This document shows positions 17,198 to 26,359 of a stretch of DNA of 64,000 bases, piece after piece. The stretch covers positions 1 to 64,000 of the forward strand of contig JAUSMB010000030.1 of the NCBI GenBank assembly GCA_030645365.1, read 5' to 3'. The position numbers and the translations under genes are program-made. Below the pieces are notes generated by a model. It saw only the letters and a list, made by a program, of their open reading frames with translations, had not been told where the DNA came from and made no database searches. Source of the stretch: Rugosibacter sp. Lineage in GTDB: Bacteria; Pseudomonadota; Gammaproteobacteria; Burkholderiales; Rhodocyclaceae. Each line of letters opens with the position of its first letter. Positions within the stretch are counted from its first letter, which is position 1.

Positions 17198-18226
17198 ATG
17201 AAATATAGTCACTCAAAAACTGAAAGTGCGGAATATTTGCGCCTGGCCTTGCCGTTGATGTCCAAACATGATGCGCCCTTTCATCCCATCAGTTACGCTG
17301 TCTGGTATGAATATGTCGCAGGGATGAATCGCTCGCTGAATACAGCAGTTGACGCCTTATCCACTCACGGCATCCCACTGACGGGGAAAGATGTCGAAGC
17401 GCTGTTTAATCGACATATAGCGGATGTCACCAGTGAAACTGCCTCATCAATTACCCAGGAATTTCATCGCATTATCAGCGGGGTTGCTGTCTCAACCGGC
17501 CAGGTGGCTAAAGAAGCAGACCATTTCGGGCAAACCCTGCTGGATATTGAAAAAAATAGTGCCCTGCCGGGTGCCACAATAGATATCAAAGCCTTGATCA
17601 CCAGCACCCAAGCTATGCAGGCCTCAACGAACTCGCTCAAAGCCAAGCTGGCGGAAAGCCAGCGCGAGATTGAGTCGCTACGTGAAGAAGTTACCCGCGC
17701 ACGCGACGCCTCCTTGCTTGATGCTCTCACCGGGCTAACCAACCGTGGTGGATTTGACCAAGCACTGAATTCCTGTCTTGATTCGTTAACCTCAGAAGAT
17801 GCAAACGACCCCACTGCTCAGCCGTGCTTGTTAATGTGTGACATTGATCACTTCAAAGCAGTCAATGACACCTATGGTCACTTGTTTGGTGACAAAGTGA
17901 TTCGCGCAATAGCAAAAGTACTTAGTGATCATGTCAAAGGACGTGACACAGCAGCACGCTATGGTGGCGAGGAATTTGTTGTGCTATTGCCAAACACGCC
18001 ACTAGAAGGCGCACACGCCTTGGCAGAAAAAATCCGTCGCACCATTGAAGGGGGACGAATCAAAAAGGGCGGTAGCGAAGATGTCACCGCCAAAGTTACC
18101 ATTTCGCTGGGTGTGGCGCGCTACGTTCCTGATGAATCAATCGTGTCGTTCATTGACCGTGCAGATAAAGCCTTGTATACCGCCAAGCATATGGGTCGCA
18201 ATCAGGTGTGCGTAGTATCGGCTTGA
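17198..18226 (+). CDS. diguanylate cyclase (GGDEF)
   Basis: Synthesises cyclic di-GMP from two GTP. An N-terminal helical region (about 1-150) of unknown sensing function is followed by a coiled-coil (about 150-180, KAKLAESQREIESLREEV), then a GGDEF domain with DALTGLTNRGGFD, DIDHFKAVNDTYGH and the active motif RYGGEEF (256-260), and ends with RADKALYTAKHMGRNQV. No RxxD inhibitory site is seen five residues before GGEEF (the residues are RDTA), so product inhibition is probably weak. No membrane segment, so cytoplasmic. It stands alone, preceded by AT-rich DNA. Confidence 0.93.
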   Translation: MKYSHSKTESAEYLRLALPLMSKHDAPFHPISYAVWYEYVAGMNRSLNTAVDALSTHGIPLTGKDVEALFNRHIADVTSETASSITQEFHRIISGVAVSTGQVAKEADHFGQTLLDIEKNSALPGATIDIKALITSTQAMQASTNSLKAKLAESQREIESLREEVTRARDASLLDALTGLTNRGGFDQALNSCLDSLTSEDANDPTAQPCLLMCDIDHFKAVNDTYGHLFGDKVIRAIAKVLSDHVKGRDTAARYGGEEFVVLLPNTPLEGAHALAEKIRRTIEGGRIKKGGSEDVTAKVTISLGVARYVPDESIVSFIDRADKALYTAKHMGRNQVCVVSA

Positions 18227-18348
18227 TTAACTATCGTCGAAAGATAAATGCCAGCGCTGAACAATCTTGAGTCCGTTTTGAACGACGCTGGAAATTACCT
18301 TCGGGATGCCTGGCGCAGCAAGTCAGCAGCAACCCATGCCATAATTTT

Positions 18349-19680
18349 CTAGCTGAAAAATGGGTTCTCCGGCCGGTGCAGGCCGAGATTTTCGCGCAGG
18401 GTCTTGCCTTCGTATTCGCGGCGGAACAACTCGCGCCGCTGCAATTCAGGCACCACCTTGTCGACAAAATCGTCCAGCCCGGCAGGCAGGTAAGGAAACA
18501 TCATGTTGAAGCCGTCGCAGGCCTTGCCGTGGAACCATTCTTCGATCTGGTCGACGATCATCGTCGGCGTGCCGATCATTTCCAGCGTGCCGAATGCGCC
18601 GCCGATATATTGCGCCAGTTCGCGCACGGTATAGCCTTCATCGCGGCTCATGGCCACCAGTTTTTGCCGCGCCGTGTGGCTGGCATTGGTTGGCGGCAAA
18701 TCTGCCGGCAAAGGCTTGTCGAGATCGAAACCCGCAATGTCGCAACCCAGTTGCCCGGCCAGCGAGGCAAAACCGCTTTCGGGATACACCAGGCTGTCGA
18801 GATGGCGCTTTTTGGCACGCGCCTCGTCTGCGGTGTCACCGACTACGACAAACGCGCCCGGCATGATTTTCATTTGGCCGGGGTCGCGGCCGATGACGGC
18901 CATGCGCGCCTTGACATCGGTGTAGTACTGCTGCGCGGCATCGATTTTGTTCAAGCCGGAAAAAACCACTTCAGCGGTTTCTGCGGCGAGCTGACGGCCC
19001 GATTCGGATTGCCCAGCCTGCACGATCACCGGATAACCCTGGATCGGCCGCGCCACATTCAGCGGGCCGCGCACGGCGAGGTATTTTCCCTTGTGGTCGA
19101 GCACATGCATTTTTTCGGGATCGAAATACACGCCACTGGCCGCGTCGCGGATGAAGGCATCATCCGCCCAGCTATCCCACAGGCCGGTGACAACATCGTA
19201 AAACTCGCGCGCACGCACATAGCGCTCGTCGTGCTCCATGTGCTCTTCCTTGCTGAAGTTCAGCGCTTCCTTAGGATTGCTGGATGTCACCACATTCCAG
19301 CCGGCGCGGCCGTTGCTCAGGTGGTCGAGCGAGGCAAACTTGCGCGCAATGTGATAAGGCTCGTTGTAGGTCGTCGACGCAGTCGCCACCAGGCCAATGT
19401 GTTCTGTCACCATCGCCAGCGCGGGCAACAAAGTGAGTGGATCGAATGAAGTCACGGTTGCACTGCGCTTTAACGCCTCCATCGGCATGTTGAGTACCGC
19501 CAGATGGTCGGCCATGAAAAACAGGTCAAACCGCCCGCGCTCCAGTGTTTGGATAAATCGCTTGAGATGCGCCAAGTTAAAGTTAGCATCAGGAAAGGCG
19601 CCGGGATAACGCCATGCAGCGGTGTGAATCGTCACCGGGCGCATAAAGGCGCCTAAACGAATTTTGCGGTCTTCAGGCAT
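18349..19680 (-). CDS. NtaA/SnaA/DszA-family FMN-dependent monooxygenase
   Basis: Luciferase-like flavin monooxygenase of the nitrilotriacetate/dibenzothiophene/pristinamycin group. These use FMNH2 from a separate reductase to attack C-S, C-N or ketone bonds; the substrate here is not known. Landmarks are MRPVTIHTAAWRYPGA, RFDLFFMADHLAV, TASTTYNEPYHIARKFASLD, NGRAGWNVVTS and VIVQAGQSESGRQLAAETA. Start at ATG 19680 is supported by AAAGGAG; an upstream TTG would overlap yicC. The 443-aa length is normal. It sits between the GGDEF gene and yicC with no reductase or transporter next to it. Confidence 0.9.
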   Translation of the reverse strand: MPEDRKIRLGAFMRPVTIHTAAWRYPGAFPDANFNLAHLKRFIQTLERGRFDLFFMADHLAVLNMPMEALKRSATVTSFDPLTLLPALAMVTEHIGLVATASTTYNEPYHIARKFASLDHLSNGRAGWNVVTSSNPKEALNFSKEEHMEHDERYVRAREFYDVVTGLWDSWADDAFIRDAASGVYFDPEKMHVLDHKGKYLAVRGPLNVARPIQGYPVIVQAGQSESGRQLAAETAEVVFSGLNKIDAAQQYYTDVKARMAVIGRDPGQMKIMPGAFVVVGDTADEARAKKRHLDSLVYPESGFASLAGQLGCDIAGFDLDKPLPADLPPTNASHTARQKLVAMSRDEGYTVRELAQYIGGAFGTLEMIGTPTMIVDQIEEWFHGKACDGFNMMFPYLPAGLDDFVDKVVPELQRRELFRREYEGKTLRENLGLHRPENPFFS

Positions 19681-19705
19681 GCTTATCTCCTTTTGATTTT
19701 TAAAT

Positions 19706-20581
19706 TTATTCCAGATTCTGTACTTGTTCACGCATTTGTTCGATCAACAATTTTAATTCCAGCGCAATCGCCGTGACTTGGCCCGACACGGATTTCGAAG
19801 CCAGCGTATTGGCTTCGCGGTTGAGTTCCTGCGTCAGAAAATCCAGCCGCTTGCCCACCGCGCCGCCTTTTTTCAGCACGCGCTCCACTTCATCCAGATG
19901 CGTCACCAAACGCGCGATTTCTTCGGCGACATCAATCTTCGTGGCGAAAACACCGACTTCCTGGCGAATGCGGTCTTCGTCGAGATTAGCCACGGCTTCG
20001 CGCAGCTTCGCCGACAGGCGCTCGCGGTAGGCGGCCAGCGCGGCGGGTAATAAAGGTTCGGCGGCGTGCACCTGCTCGCGCATGCGCGTGGCGCCCGTGC
20101 GCAGCACCCCGGCCAGCTTGGCCCCTTCGCGTTCGCGGCTGGCGACAAACTCATCCAGAAGCGTAGCAAAAAGGACCAGCGCAACACTCTGTAATTGATC
20201 AGCCGCAACGCTATCGTCCGCGAGCACACCTGGCCAACGCAACACTTCGGCGACAGTCAGTGCTTGCGCATGCGGCAAGGCTTGGCGTACCGTAGCCTCC
20301 ATCCGCCCCAGTTCGGCCAGCAGCGCCACGTTCGGTGTGCGCTCACGCGCCGCACCACCCTGCCCTGGCTGCGCCATAAGGTAAGCGCGGCATTCGAGCT
20401 TGCCACGGCCGATACGTTCGGTAATTTTTTCGCGCAGCGGCATTTCAAGAAAGCGCAGCTCTTCGCCTAACCGAAAACTGATATCGAGATATCGAGAATT
20501 CACGCTTTTGATTTCAAGGTTCAGCATCGCGCTACCTAAGTCGCGGCTTGCAGCGGCATAGCCGGTCATGCTGTGTATCAT
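19706..20581 (-). CDS. yicC: YicC family endoribonuclease
   Basis: YicC (YicC/YloC family) is an RNA-binding endoribonuclease linked to small-RNA turnover. The product begins MIHSMTGYAAASR and ends with the conserved C-terminal block RLDFLTQELNREANTLASKS followed by VTAIALELKLLIEQMREQVQNLE. ATG 20581 gives the usual MIxSMTG start; another ATG three codons upstream (20590) is possible. In related bacteria yicC neighbours gmk; here it is about 6.4 kb away, with the copper, GGDEF and monooxygenase genes in between. Confidence 0.94.
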   Translation of the reverse strand: MIHSMTGYAAASRDLGSAMLNLEIKSVNSRYLDISFRLGEELRFLEMPLREKITERIGRGKLECRAYLMAQPGQGGAARERTPNVALLAELGRMEATVRQALPHAQALTVAEVLRWPGVLADDSVAADQLQSVALVLFATLLDEFVASREREGAKLAGVLRTGATRMREQVHAAEPLLPAALAAYRERLSAKLREAVANLDEDRIRQEVGVFATKIDVAEEIARLVTHLDEVERVLKKGGAVGKRLDFLTQELNREANTLASKSVSGQVTAIALELKLLIEQMREQVQNLE

Positions 20582-20696
20582 GGGTATCATGCTCTCGTAA
20601 GTTGAATAAATCGGCCTCGTTTTCAGACGCGCATGCCACTGTGGTATACAGCAGAATACTGAAAAACGGGAACTGCCACAGTATAACTATCTACTC

Positions 20697-21623
20697 ATGT
20701 CCGTCCTCATGAATCACCCGCTACCTGCTGGCACAATGCTGGAAAACTATCGTATCGAACGCCAAATTTCCTGTGGCGGTTTTTCCATCATCTATCTGGT
20801 CTATGACATTAACCAGCAACCCTGGGCGATCAAGGAATATATTCCGCAAACACTGGCCCTTCGCGCTGCGGGCGAGACCTCATTGCAAATTCCACCAGAG
20901 CATCAAGCTGAATTTCAGCGCGGGCTGGCTTATTTTTTTGAAGAGGCGCGCGTGCTCAGCGGGTTAAACCACCCCAATGTCATTCGCGTGCTGAACTTTT
21001 TTCGCGCTAACGGCACCGCTTATATGGTGATGCCCCTGGAGCGTGGCCGCACCTTGCAAAACCATATTCGCTCACAACGAGGGCCGGTTAGCGAAGCCTT
21101 TATATTGAACGTGTTTACCAACTTATTGCATGGCATGAGCGAAGTGCATAGTTGTGGGCTGTTACATCTCGATCTGAAACCTGCCAATATTTGGCTGCGT
21201 TGCGACCATACCCCGGTCGTACTCGATTTTGGCGCTGCGCGCTTTGCAGTCGACATCGGCCCGCCTGCGCCACGCGCCATGTACACCCCAGGCTTTGCTG
21301 CGCCTGAGCAATACCATGGCAACTACACCCTAGGGCCATGGACGGATATTTATGCCATTGGTGCCTGCATGTATGTCACTCTGGCAAAAGCTGCACCACC
21401 ACCGGCGGATGACCGGCTAAAAGAGGATCATCTGCATCCGGCGCGGCAGCGCTTCAGCGATTTTTATTCACCGCGCCTGTTGGTCGCCATTGATGAATGC
21501 CTGCGCCTTTCTCCCGTCCTCCGTCCGCAGAGTGCAAACGCCTTGCGGACAGCATTGGACAACGCAAGCGGCTCGGGGTGGTCGGCGTGGATGAGAAAAT
21601 TGCGCCATTACTTGCCATCCTGA
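20697..21623 (+). CDS. Hanks-type serine/threonine protein kinase
   Basis: 308-aa kinase. The Gly-rich loop ISCGGFSIIYLV (25-36) has lost its first Gly. The ATP Lys is K46 (AIKEY), the catalytic loop is HLDLKPANI (H157-I165, catalytic D159, HLD instead of HRD), and DFG is at 177-179. APE is GFAAPEQY, and DIYAIGACMY is present. It ends with a basic tail and no clear membrane helix. In many betaproteobacteria a kinase precedes rph together with a PP2C phosphatase; here rph follows directly, 27 bp on, and no phosphatase gene is present in the window. Targets are unknown. Confidence 0.9.
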   Translation: MSVLMNHPLPAGTMLENYRIERQISCGGFSIIYLVYDINQQPWAIKEYIPQTLALRAAGETSLQIPPEHQAEFQRGLAYFFEEARVLSGLNHPNVIRVLNFFRANGTAYMVMPLERGRTLQNHIRSQRGPVSEAFILNVFTNLLHGMSEVHSCGLLHLDLKPANIWLRCDHTPVVLDFGAARFAVDIGPPAPRAMYTPGFAAPEQYHGNYTLGPWTDIYAIGACMYVTLAKAAPPPADDRLKEDHLHPARQRFSDFYSPRLLVAIDECLRLSPVLRPQSANALRTALDNASGSGWSAWMRKLRHYLPS

Positions 21624-21650
21624 CCTCTTCAACCCTGATAGAAAGCAGCC

Positions 21651-22391
21651 ATGAACAACTCTACCAACCCGCCGATTTCACGCGTCGAGCGTATGCCCGA
21701 TCAACTGCGTGAATTGAAAATCACCCGCCACTACACCTGCCATGCCGAAGGCAGTGTGCTGGTTGAATTTGGATCCACTAAGGTGTTGTGCACCGCCAGC
21801 GTGGAAGAATCAGTGCCACCATTTATGCGCGGCAAGGGCTCCGGCTGGGTCACCGCCGAATACGGCATGTTGCCGCGCTCGACGCACACGCGCAGCGTGC
21901 GCGAAGCGGCGAAGGGCAAGCAGTCTGGCCGCACGCAGGAAATCCAGCGCCTGATCGGCCGCAGCTTGCGCGCGGTAACTAACTTGGCCATGCTGGGCGA
22001 GCGCCAGATCACGCTGGATTGCGATGTTTTGCAAGCCGATGGCGGCACGCGCTGCGCATCGATCACCGGCGCTTGTGTCGCGCTGCATGATGCGCTGGCA
22101 ACGCTGGTAGCCAGTGGCAAACTGCCCGCCAACCCGCTGCGCGAACTGGTCGCTGCAGTGTCCGTCGGCATCGTCGATGGGCAGCCACGCCTCGATCTGG
22201 ATTACGTCGAAGACTCGGCCTGTGATACCGACATGAATGTGGTGATGACTGCCAGCGGCGGCCTGATCGAAGTGCAGGGCACGGCCGAAGGCGCGCCGTT
22301 TTCGCGCACCGAGCTGGATGCATTGCTGGCACTTGCGACGCAAGGCATAAACAATATCCTCCAGGCGCAACGCACGGCGCTGGGCATTTGA
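21651..22391 (+). CDS. rph: ribonuclease PH
   Basis: Phosphorolytic 3' exoribonuclease that trims tRNA precursors. 246 aa. It shows [54 protein letters not shown] (phosphate-binding Arg) and [19 protein letters not shown]. All expected blocks are present and the C-terminal end is complete, unlike the frameshifted E. coli K-12 gene. It begins 27 bp after the kinase gene and is followed by rdgB 22 bp on, the usual order in betaproteobacteria. Confidence 0.96.
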   Translation: MNNSTNPPISRVERMPDQLRELKITRHYTCHAEGSVLVEFGSTKVLCTASVEESVPPFMRGKGSGWVTAEYGMLPRSTHTRSVREAAKGKQSGRTQEIQRLIGRSLRAVTNLAMLGERQITLDCDVLQADGGTRCASITGACVALHDALATLVASGKLPANPLRELVAAVSVGIVDGQPRLDLDYVEDSACDTDMNVVMTASGGLIEVQGTAEGAPFSRTELDALLALATQGINNILQAQRTALGI

Positions 22392-22413
22392 TGTAATCCA
22401 ACATCTTGCTGCC

Positions 22414-23004
22414 ATGCAAAAACTGATCCTCGCTTCAAACAACCCTGGCAAGTTGCGCGAGTTCTCCCAACTGCTCGCGCCACTCGATTTTGCGCTTTTA
22501 CCGCAGGCAGGTTTCGCCGTGCCGGAAGCGGATGAGCCGCATGTCACCTTCATCGAGAACGCGCTGGCCAAGGCCCGCCATGCCGCACACCACACCGGCC
22601 TGCCCGCGCTGGCCGATGATTCCGGGCTGGTGGTGCCAGCGCTGGGTGGCGCACCCGGCGTGCATTCGGCGCGCTATGCGGGCGAACCGAAAGACGACCG
22701 GCGCAACAATCAGAAACTGGTTGCGGCGCTGGCAAACGTCGCTGACCGGCGCGCGCATTACGTCGCCGTCCTGGTGCTGGTACGCCATGCGGACGACCCG
22801 CAACCGCTGATCGGCGAAGGCGAGTGGCATGGCGAGATCATCGCCACACCGCGTGGTGATGGCGGGTTTGGTTACGATCCGCATTTTTTTATTCCTGATT
22901 TGCAACGCACCGCTGCTGAACTGGATGCAGCAGAAAAAAACCGCCGCTCGCATCGCGGGCAGGCATTGGCACAACTGATTGCCAAACTAACGCATGGCAT
23001 CTGA
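22414..23004 (+). CDS. rdgB: non-canonical purine NTP pyrophosphatase (RdgB/HAM1)
   Basis: Hydrolyses ITP, dITP and XTP to keep them out of nucleic acids. 196 aa with LASNNPGKLREF (nucleotide binding) at the start, FIENALAKARHAA, the ADDSGLVVPALGGAPGVHSARYAG catalytic block (acidic Asp pair), and GFGYDPHFFIP followed by HRGQAL near the end. All are typical of the family. Its last 11 bp overlap the annotated start of hemW, suggesting coupled translation. Confidence 0.96.
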   Translation: MQKLILASNNPGKLREFSQLLAPLDFALLPQAGFAVPEADEPHVTFIENALAKARHAAHHTGLPALADDSGLVVPALGGAPGVHSARYAGEPKDDRRNNQKLVAALANVADRRAHYVAVLVLVRHADDPQPLIGEGEWHGEIIATPRGDGGFGYDPHFFIPDLQRTAAELDAAEKNRRSHRGQALAQLIAKLTHGI

Positions 23005-24259
23005 GCGTCGCACAATCTCCATCGTCGCCGTATCACCAGCGCCGACTTTTACGCACGGCGCGACAGCTTCGGGCCTTGCCGCGCCGCCACCGCTGGCGCT
23101 GTATGTGCACTGGCCGTGGTGCGTCAAAAAATGTCCCTACTGCGACTTCAATTCACACGAAGCCAAGGCCGAGATTGACGAAGCGGCTTACCTCGCTGCG
23201 TTGATTGCCGACCTCGAAGCCGCGCTACCGCACATATGGAACCGGCCGGTGATGAGCATATTCATCGGCGGCGGCACCCCCAGCCTGATGAGCGCACACA
23301 CGGCAGATGCCCTGTTGTCGGCGATCCGCATGCGTGTGTCGCTGCATGCGGATGCTGAAATCACGCTCGAAGCCAACCCCGGCACGGCGGAAGCGGGCAA
23401 GTTCAAAGGCTTCCGCGAGGCGGGTGTCAACCGGCTCTCGCTGGGCATTCAAAGTTTTAACGATGAAAAACTCAAAGCGCTGGGTCGCATTCACGACAGC
23501 CGCGAAGCACGCTTGGCGATTGATCTGGCATTGACGCATTTTTCCCGGGTAAACATTGATCTGATGTACGCACTGCCGCAGCAAAGTTTTGCCGAGGCGG
23601 AGCACGACATCGACACGGCGATTGCCAGCGGCGTCAGTCATGTTTCCGCCTATCACCTGACGCTGGAACCGAATACGCCGTTTCATCACACGCCACCGCC
23701 GCTGCCCGACGACGACATCGCCGCCGACATGCAAGAGATGATCGAAGCCAAATTGGCCGCAGCAGGGTTTGTGCATTACGAGACATCCGCCTTTGCCAAA
23801 GCCGGTGAGCAATGCCGCCACAACCTCAATTACTGGACGTTTGGCGATTACCTTGGCATCGGCGCGGGCGCGCATTCCAAGCTGTCCAATCACGCCGAAA
23901 TCTGGCGCGAGGCACGTCATCGCCATCCACGTGCGTACATGCAAGCCGCAGGTGCAGTGCAAAGCCAAGCCGCAGGCGCAGTGCCAGGTGATTTCATCAG
24001 CACGCGGCAAACCATCAGCGCCACCGACCTGCCCGGCGAATTCATGATGAATGCGTTGCGCTTGAACGATGGTTTTCGGCTGCACCTGTTCGCCGAACGC
24101 ACGGGGCTACCGCTAGCCACTATCGAAAAGTCGGCGCTGGCGGCACGGCGCGAAGGGCTGCTGGAGGCGCTGGGCGACACACTGGGAGACACCCTGCGTC
24201 CGACGCTGCAGGGGCGACGCTTCCTGAATCAGTTGCTGGGACGCTTTCTGGCAGATTAA
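22994..24259 (+). CDS. hemW: HemW-type radical SAM heme chaperone
   Basis: HemW binds heme and a 4Fe-4S cluster and helps insert heme into respiratory enzymes; it was long annotated as oxygen-independent coproporphyrinogen oxidase. The radical SAM motif CVKKCPYC gives C43, C47 and C50, followed by IFIGGGTPSLM and the HemW C-terminal domain. The N-terminus before PLALYVHWPW is extended: residues 12-19 (AVSPAPTF) are a translated copy of the dispersed repeat. A second copy is translated in another frame near residues 378-386 (KSALAARR). Between them lies a tandem 8-residue duplication, QAAGAVQS/QAAGAVPG. It ends in a 4-bp convergent overlap with corA. Confidence 0.92.
   Translation: MASERRTISIVAVSPAPTFTHGATASGLAAPPPLALYVHWPWCVKKCPYCDFNSHEAKAEIDEAAYLAALIADLEAALPHIWNRPVMSIFIGGGTPSLMSAHTADALLSAIRMRVSLHADAEITLEANPGTAEAGKFKGFREAGVNRLSLGIQSFNDEKLKALGRIHDSREARLAIDLALTHFSRVNIDLMYALPQQSFAEAEHDIDTAIASGVSHVSAYHLTLEPNTPFHHTPPPLPDDDIAADMQEMIEAKLAAAGFVHYETSAFAKAGEQCRHNLNYWTFGDYLGIGAGAHSKLSNHAEIWREARHRHPRAYMQAAGAVQSQAAGAVPGDFISTRQTISATDLPGEFMMNALRLNDGFRLHLFAERTGLPLATIEKSALAARREGLLEALGDTLGDTLRPTLQGRRFLNQLLGRFLAD
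23026..23050 (-). repeat. dispersed 25-bp repeat, N-terminal part of hemW
   Basis: Exact consensus in complement orientation. Translated as AVSPAPTF (residues 12-19). CGCCGT at its start and ACGGCG at 23055-23060 form an outer inverted repeat. Confidence 0.9.
23942..23989 (+). repeat. tandem 24-bp duplication inside hemW
   Basis: Two adjacent 24-bp units (23942-23965 and 23966-23989) differing at a few bases encode QAAGAVQS and QAAGAVPG. The stretch falls in a part of HemW where conserved blocks are absent. Confidence 0.75.
24126..24150 (+). repeat. dispersed 25-bp repeat, C-terminal part of hemW
   Basis: AAAAGTCGGCGCTGGCGGCA plus CGGCG; three mismatches. Read in another frame, giving KSALAARR. 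Confidence 0.78.
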
Positions 24260-25221
24260 AGCCAGCCCATGCGGCGGAAACGGTAGAACAATGACGTACA
24301 AGCGACAGCGATCACCACCAGTGCCGCCGGATAGCCATAGTCCCATTGCAGTTCGGGCATGAGCTTGAAATTCATGCCCCAGATGCCGGCAAATGCCGTC
24401 GCCACAGCAAAAATACCCGCCCACGCCGCAAGCCGTTTGCCAACCTCACTTTGATCAATGGCCACGGAAGACAAACTCACTTGAATTGCCGTGCCGATGG
24501 TGTCGCGAATTCCATCCAGGCTGGCATTAATACGCGCCAAATGGTCATACACATCGCGGAAATAATCACGGCTGTTAGCGCAGACCGGCGGCACGCGGCC
24601 ACTGGTCAATTTTCCCACGGCCTCCAGTAGCGGCGTCACCGCATGCTTGAGTGTCAAGGTTTGGCGTTTGACTTCATACAACCGTTCAATATTCGAGCGC
24701 GCCGCACCCTTGCTGAAAATTTTCTCCTCGATCGCCTCGAGTTCGGATTCAATGTAATCAATGATCGGAAAATAGCGATCAACTACCGCATCCATCAAGG
24801 CATACAACACGAACCCCGAACCCTGACTAAGCAATGCAGGCTCACGCTCGCAGCGTTCACGCACACCCAGCAATCCCTGGCTGCTTCGGTTGCGTACCGA
24901 CAAAATGAAGTTGTGGCCGACAAAAATATCCAGTTCGCCAATTGAAATTTCGCCATCTACCTGTTCCAGGGTGTGCAGCACAGCAAATAACGTTTCCCCA
25001 TACTCTTCGATCTTTGGTCGCTGATGGCCTTTGTGAGCATCCTCAATCGCCAACGGGTGAAGTGAAAATTCTTCACGCATTTTTTCCAGCTCGGCAGGTG
25101 TCGCATCGCGCAAAGCCACCCAGACAAAACAATCAGGCTGCTGCAGATAATCGCTGATCGATTCAATCGCCAGATCAGCAAGTTTTTTTCCTGCGCGGTA
25201 AACAACACAATTGATCAACAT
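24256..25221 (-). CDS. corA: CorA-family magnesium/cobalt transporter
   Basis: Pentameric Mg2+ (and Co2+) channel of the inner membrane. A long cytoplasmic N-terminal domain with acidic segments leads to two C-terminal helices; the signature GMN is present in GIWGMNFKLMPELQW, followed by the second helix and a short basic tail. ATG 25221 (321 aa) is preferred because GGAG lies 6 bp upstream of it; the ATG at 25233 would place that Shine-Dalgarno inside the coding region. It converges on hemW with a 4-bp overlap and has no partner gene. Confidence 0.92.
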   Translation of the reverse strand: MLINCVVYRAGKKLADLAIESISDYLQQPDCFVWVALRDATPAELEKMREEFSLHPLAIEDAHKGHQRPKIEEYGETLFAVLHTLEQVDGEISIGELDIFVGHNFILSVRNRSSQGLLGVRERCEREPALLSQGSGFVLYALMDAVVDRYFPIIDYIESELEAIEEKIFSKGAARSNIERLYEVKRQTLTLKHAVTPLLEAVGKLTSGRVPPVCANSRDYFRDVYDHLARINASLDGIRDTIGTAIQVSLSSVAIDQSEVGKRLAAWAGIFAVATAFAGIWGMNFKLMPELQWDYGYPAALVVIAVACTSLFYRFRRMGWL

Positions 25222-25422
25222 ACGCAGCTCCATGAGTTTGCCGCTCTATATTTTCTCGATGCGACGTGAGCTAAGCGGTATGCGCCAATTCTTGCAACTT
25301 TTTCCGCGCTACGGAAACAAGAGCATCGGCGTCTTTCCTGCCTTGTTTTGCGACGTTCCTAATCACGCCACCCCAAGGCGGATATGATGTAATGGTCGCA
25401 AACCGGTTTCGGATACCCCCAC

Positions 25423-26265
25423 ATGGCTGACTTTACGCATTTCTCGGTTCAACCCCTCGCCGGTGCCATTGGCGCGCTCGTCGACGGGATTGATTTGCAA
25501 AAACCCCTAAGCGCTGCGGCCATTGCTGAGATGCGCGCGGCCTGGCTGACGTATGGCGTTATCTTCTTGCGCAATCAACCCTTGCCACCGGCGGCATTCC
25601 AGGCCTTCGCCGAGCACTTCGGGAAGGTGATCGAATATCCGTTCGTGCAAGGCATCGCAGGGTTTCCGCTGATCATCCCGGTGCTCAAGCTGCCACACGA
25701 GCGCAATAATTTCGGTGGTATTTGGCATACCGATACCAGCTACCTTGCCGAGCCACCGATGGCGACGATGGTCATCGCCCGCGAAGTACCGCCGACTGGC
25801 GGCGACACCCTTTTCGCCAGCGGCTATGCGGCGTTCGACGCCTTGTCACCAGCCATGCAGCAAATGCTGGCCGGGCTGCGCGGCGTGAGCACTTCCGCCA
25901 AGGCGGATACCACCAAGACGCGGGAAGACCGCATCAAGGATTCCGCAACTGACAAGATCACGCAGGAACATGTGGCGGAACACCCGGTCGTGCGTACGCA
26001 TCCGGAAACCGGCCGCAAGTCGCTGTATGTGAACTTCGGCCATACCGCGCGTTTTGCGGGGATGACCGAAGAGGAAAGCCGGCCGCTGCTGGATTTCCTG
26101 TTTGCCCACCAGATCCGCCCGGAATTCACCTGCCGCTTTTCCTGGACCGTGGGATCAATCGCCTTCTGGGATAACCGCTGCGTACTGCACAACCCGATCA
26201 ATGATTATCATGGCTACACGCGGTTGTTGCATCGCGTGACGTTGCAAGGCGATAAGCCTTGTTAA
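25423..26265 (+). CDS. TauD/TfdA-family 2-oxoglutarate-dependent dioxygenase
   Basis: Fe(II)/2-oxoglutarate oxygenase of the taurine/2,4-D dioxygenase family, which hydroxylates a substrate so that it breaks down (sulfite release from taurine, for example). Iron ligands are visible: H102 and D104 in WHTDTSY and H256 in CVLHNPINDY; the 2-oxoglutarate Arg lies in RLLHRVTL. Length 280 aa is normal. The substrate is unknown: no sulfonate ABC transporter is nearby, though a flavin monooxygenase gene is 6 kb away. Alone on the plus strand, 201 bp from the corA start. Confidence 0.9.
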   Translation: MADFTHFSVQPLAGAIGALVDGIDLQKPLSAAAIAEMRAAWLTYGVIFLRNQPLPPAAFQAFAEHFGKVIEYPFVQGIAGFPLIIPVLKLPHERNNFGGIWHTDTSYLAEPPMATMVIAREVPPTGGDTLFASGYAAFDALSPAMQQMLAGLRGVSTSAKADTTKTREDRIKDSATDKITQEHVAEHPVVRTHPETGRKSLYVNFGHTARFAGMTEEESRPLLDFLFAHQIRPEFTCRFSWTVGSIAFWDNRCVLHNPINDYHGYTRLLHRVTLQGDKPC

Positions 26266-26359
26266 GCAACCCCGTTGAACTCATGCGCAGTACGGCACTC
26301 AAATGTGGGAAAGATGCGGGAAAGCCATCCTGCGTTTTCCCGACCCTAAGGAGACTCCC

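Noticed and set aside
18376-19449. 357-codon frame antisense to the flavin monooxygenase gene
   Set aside because: Shadow of a conserved gene, no recognisable domain, no start with a Shine-Dalgarno.
23225-24085. 286-codon frame antisense to hemW
   Set aside because: Shadow of the conserved hemW frame.
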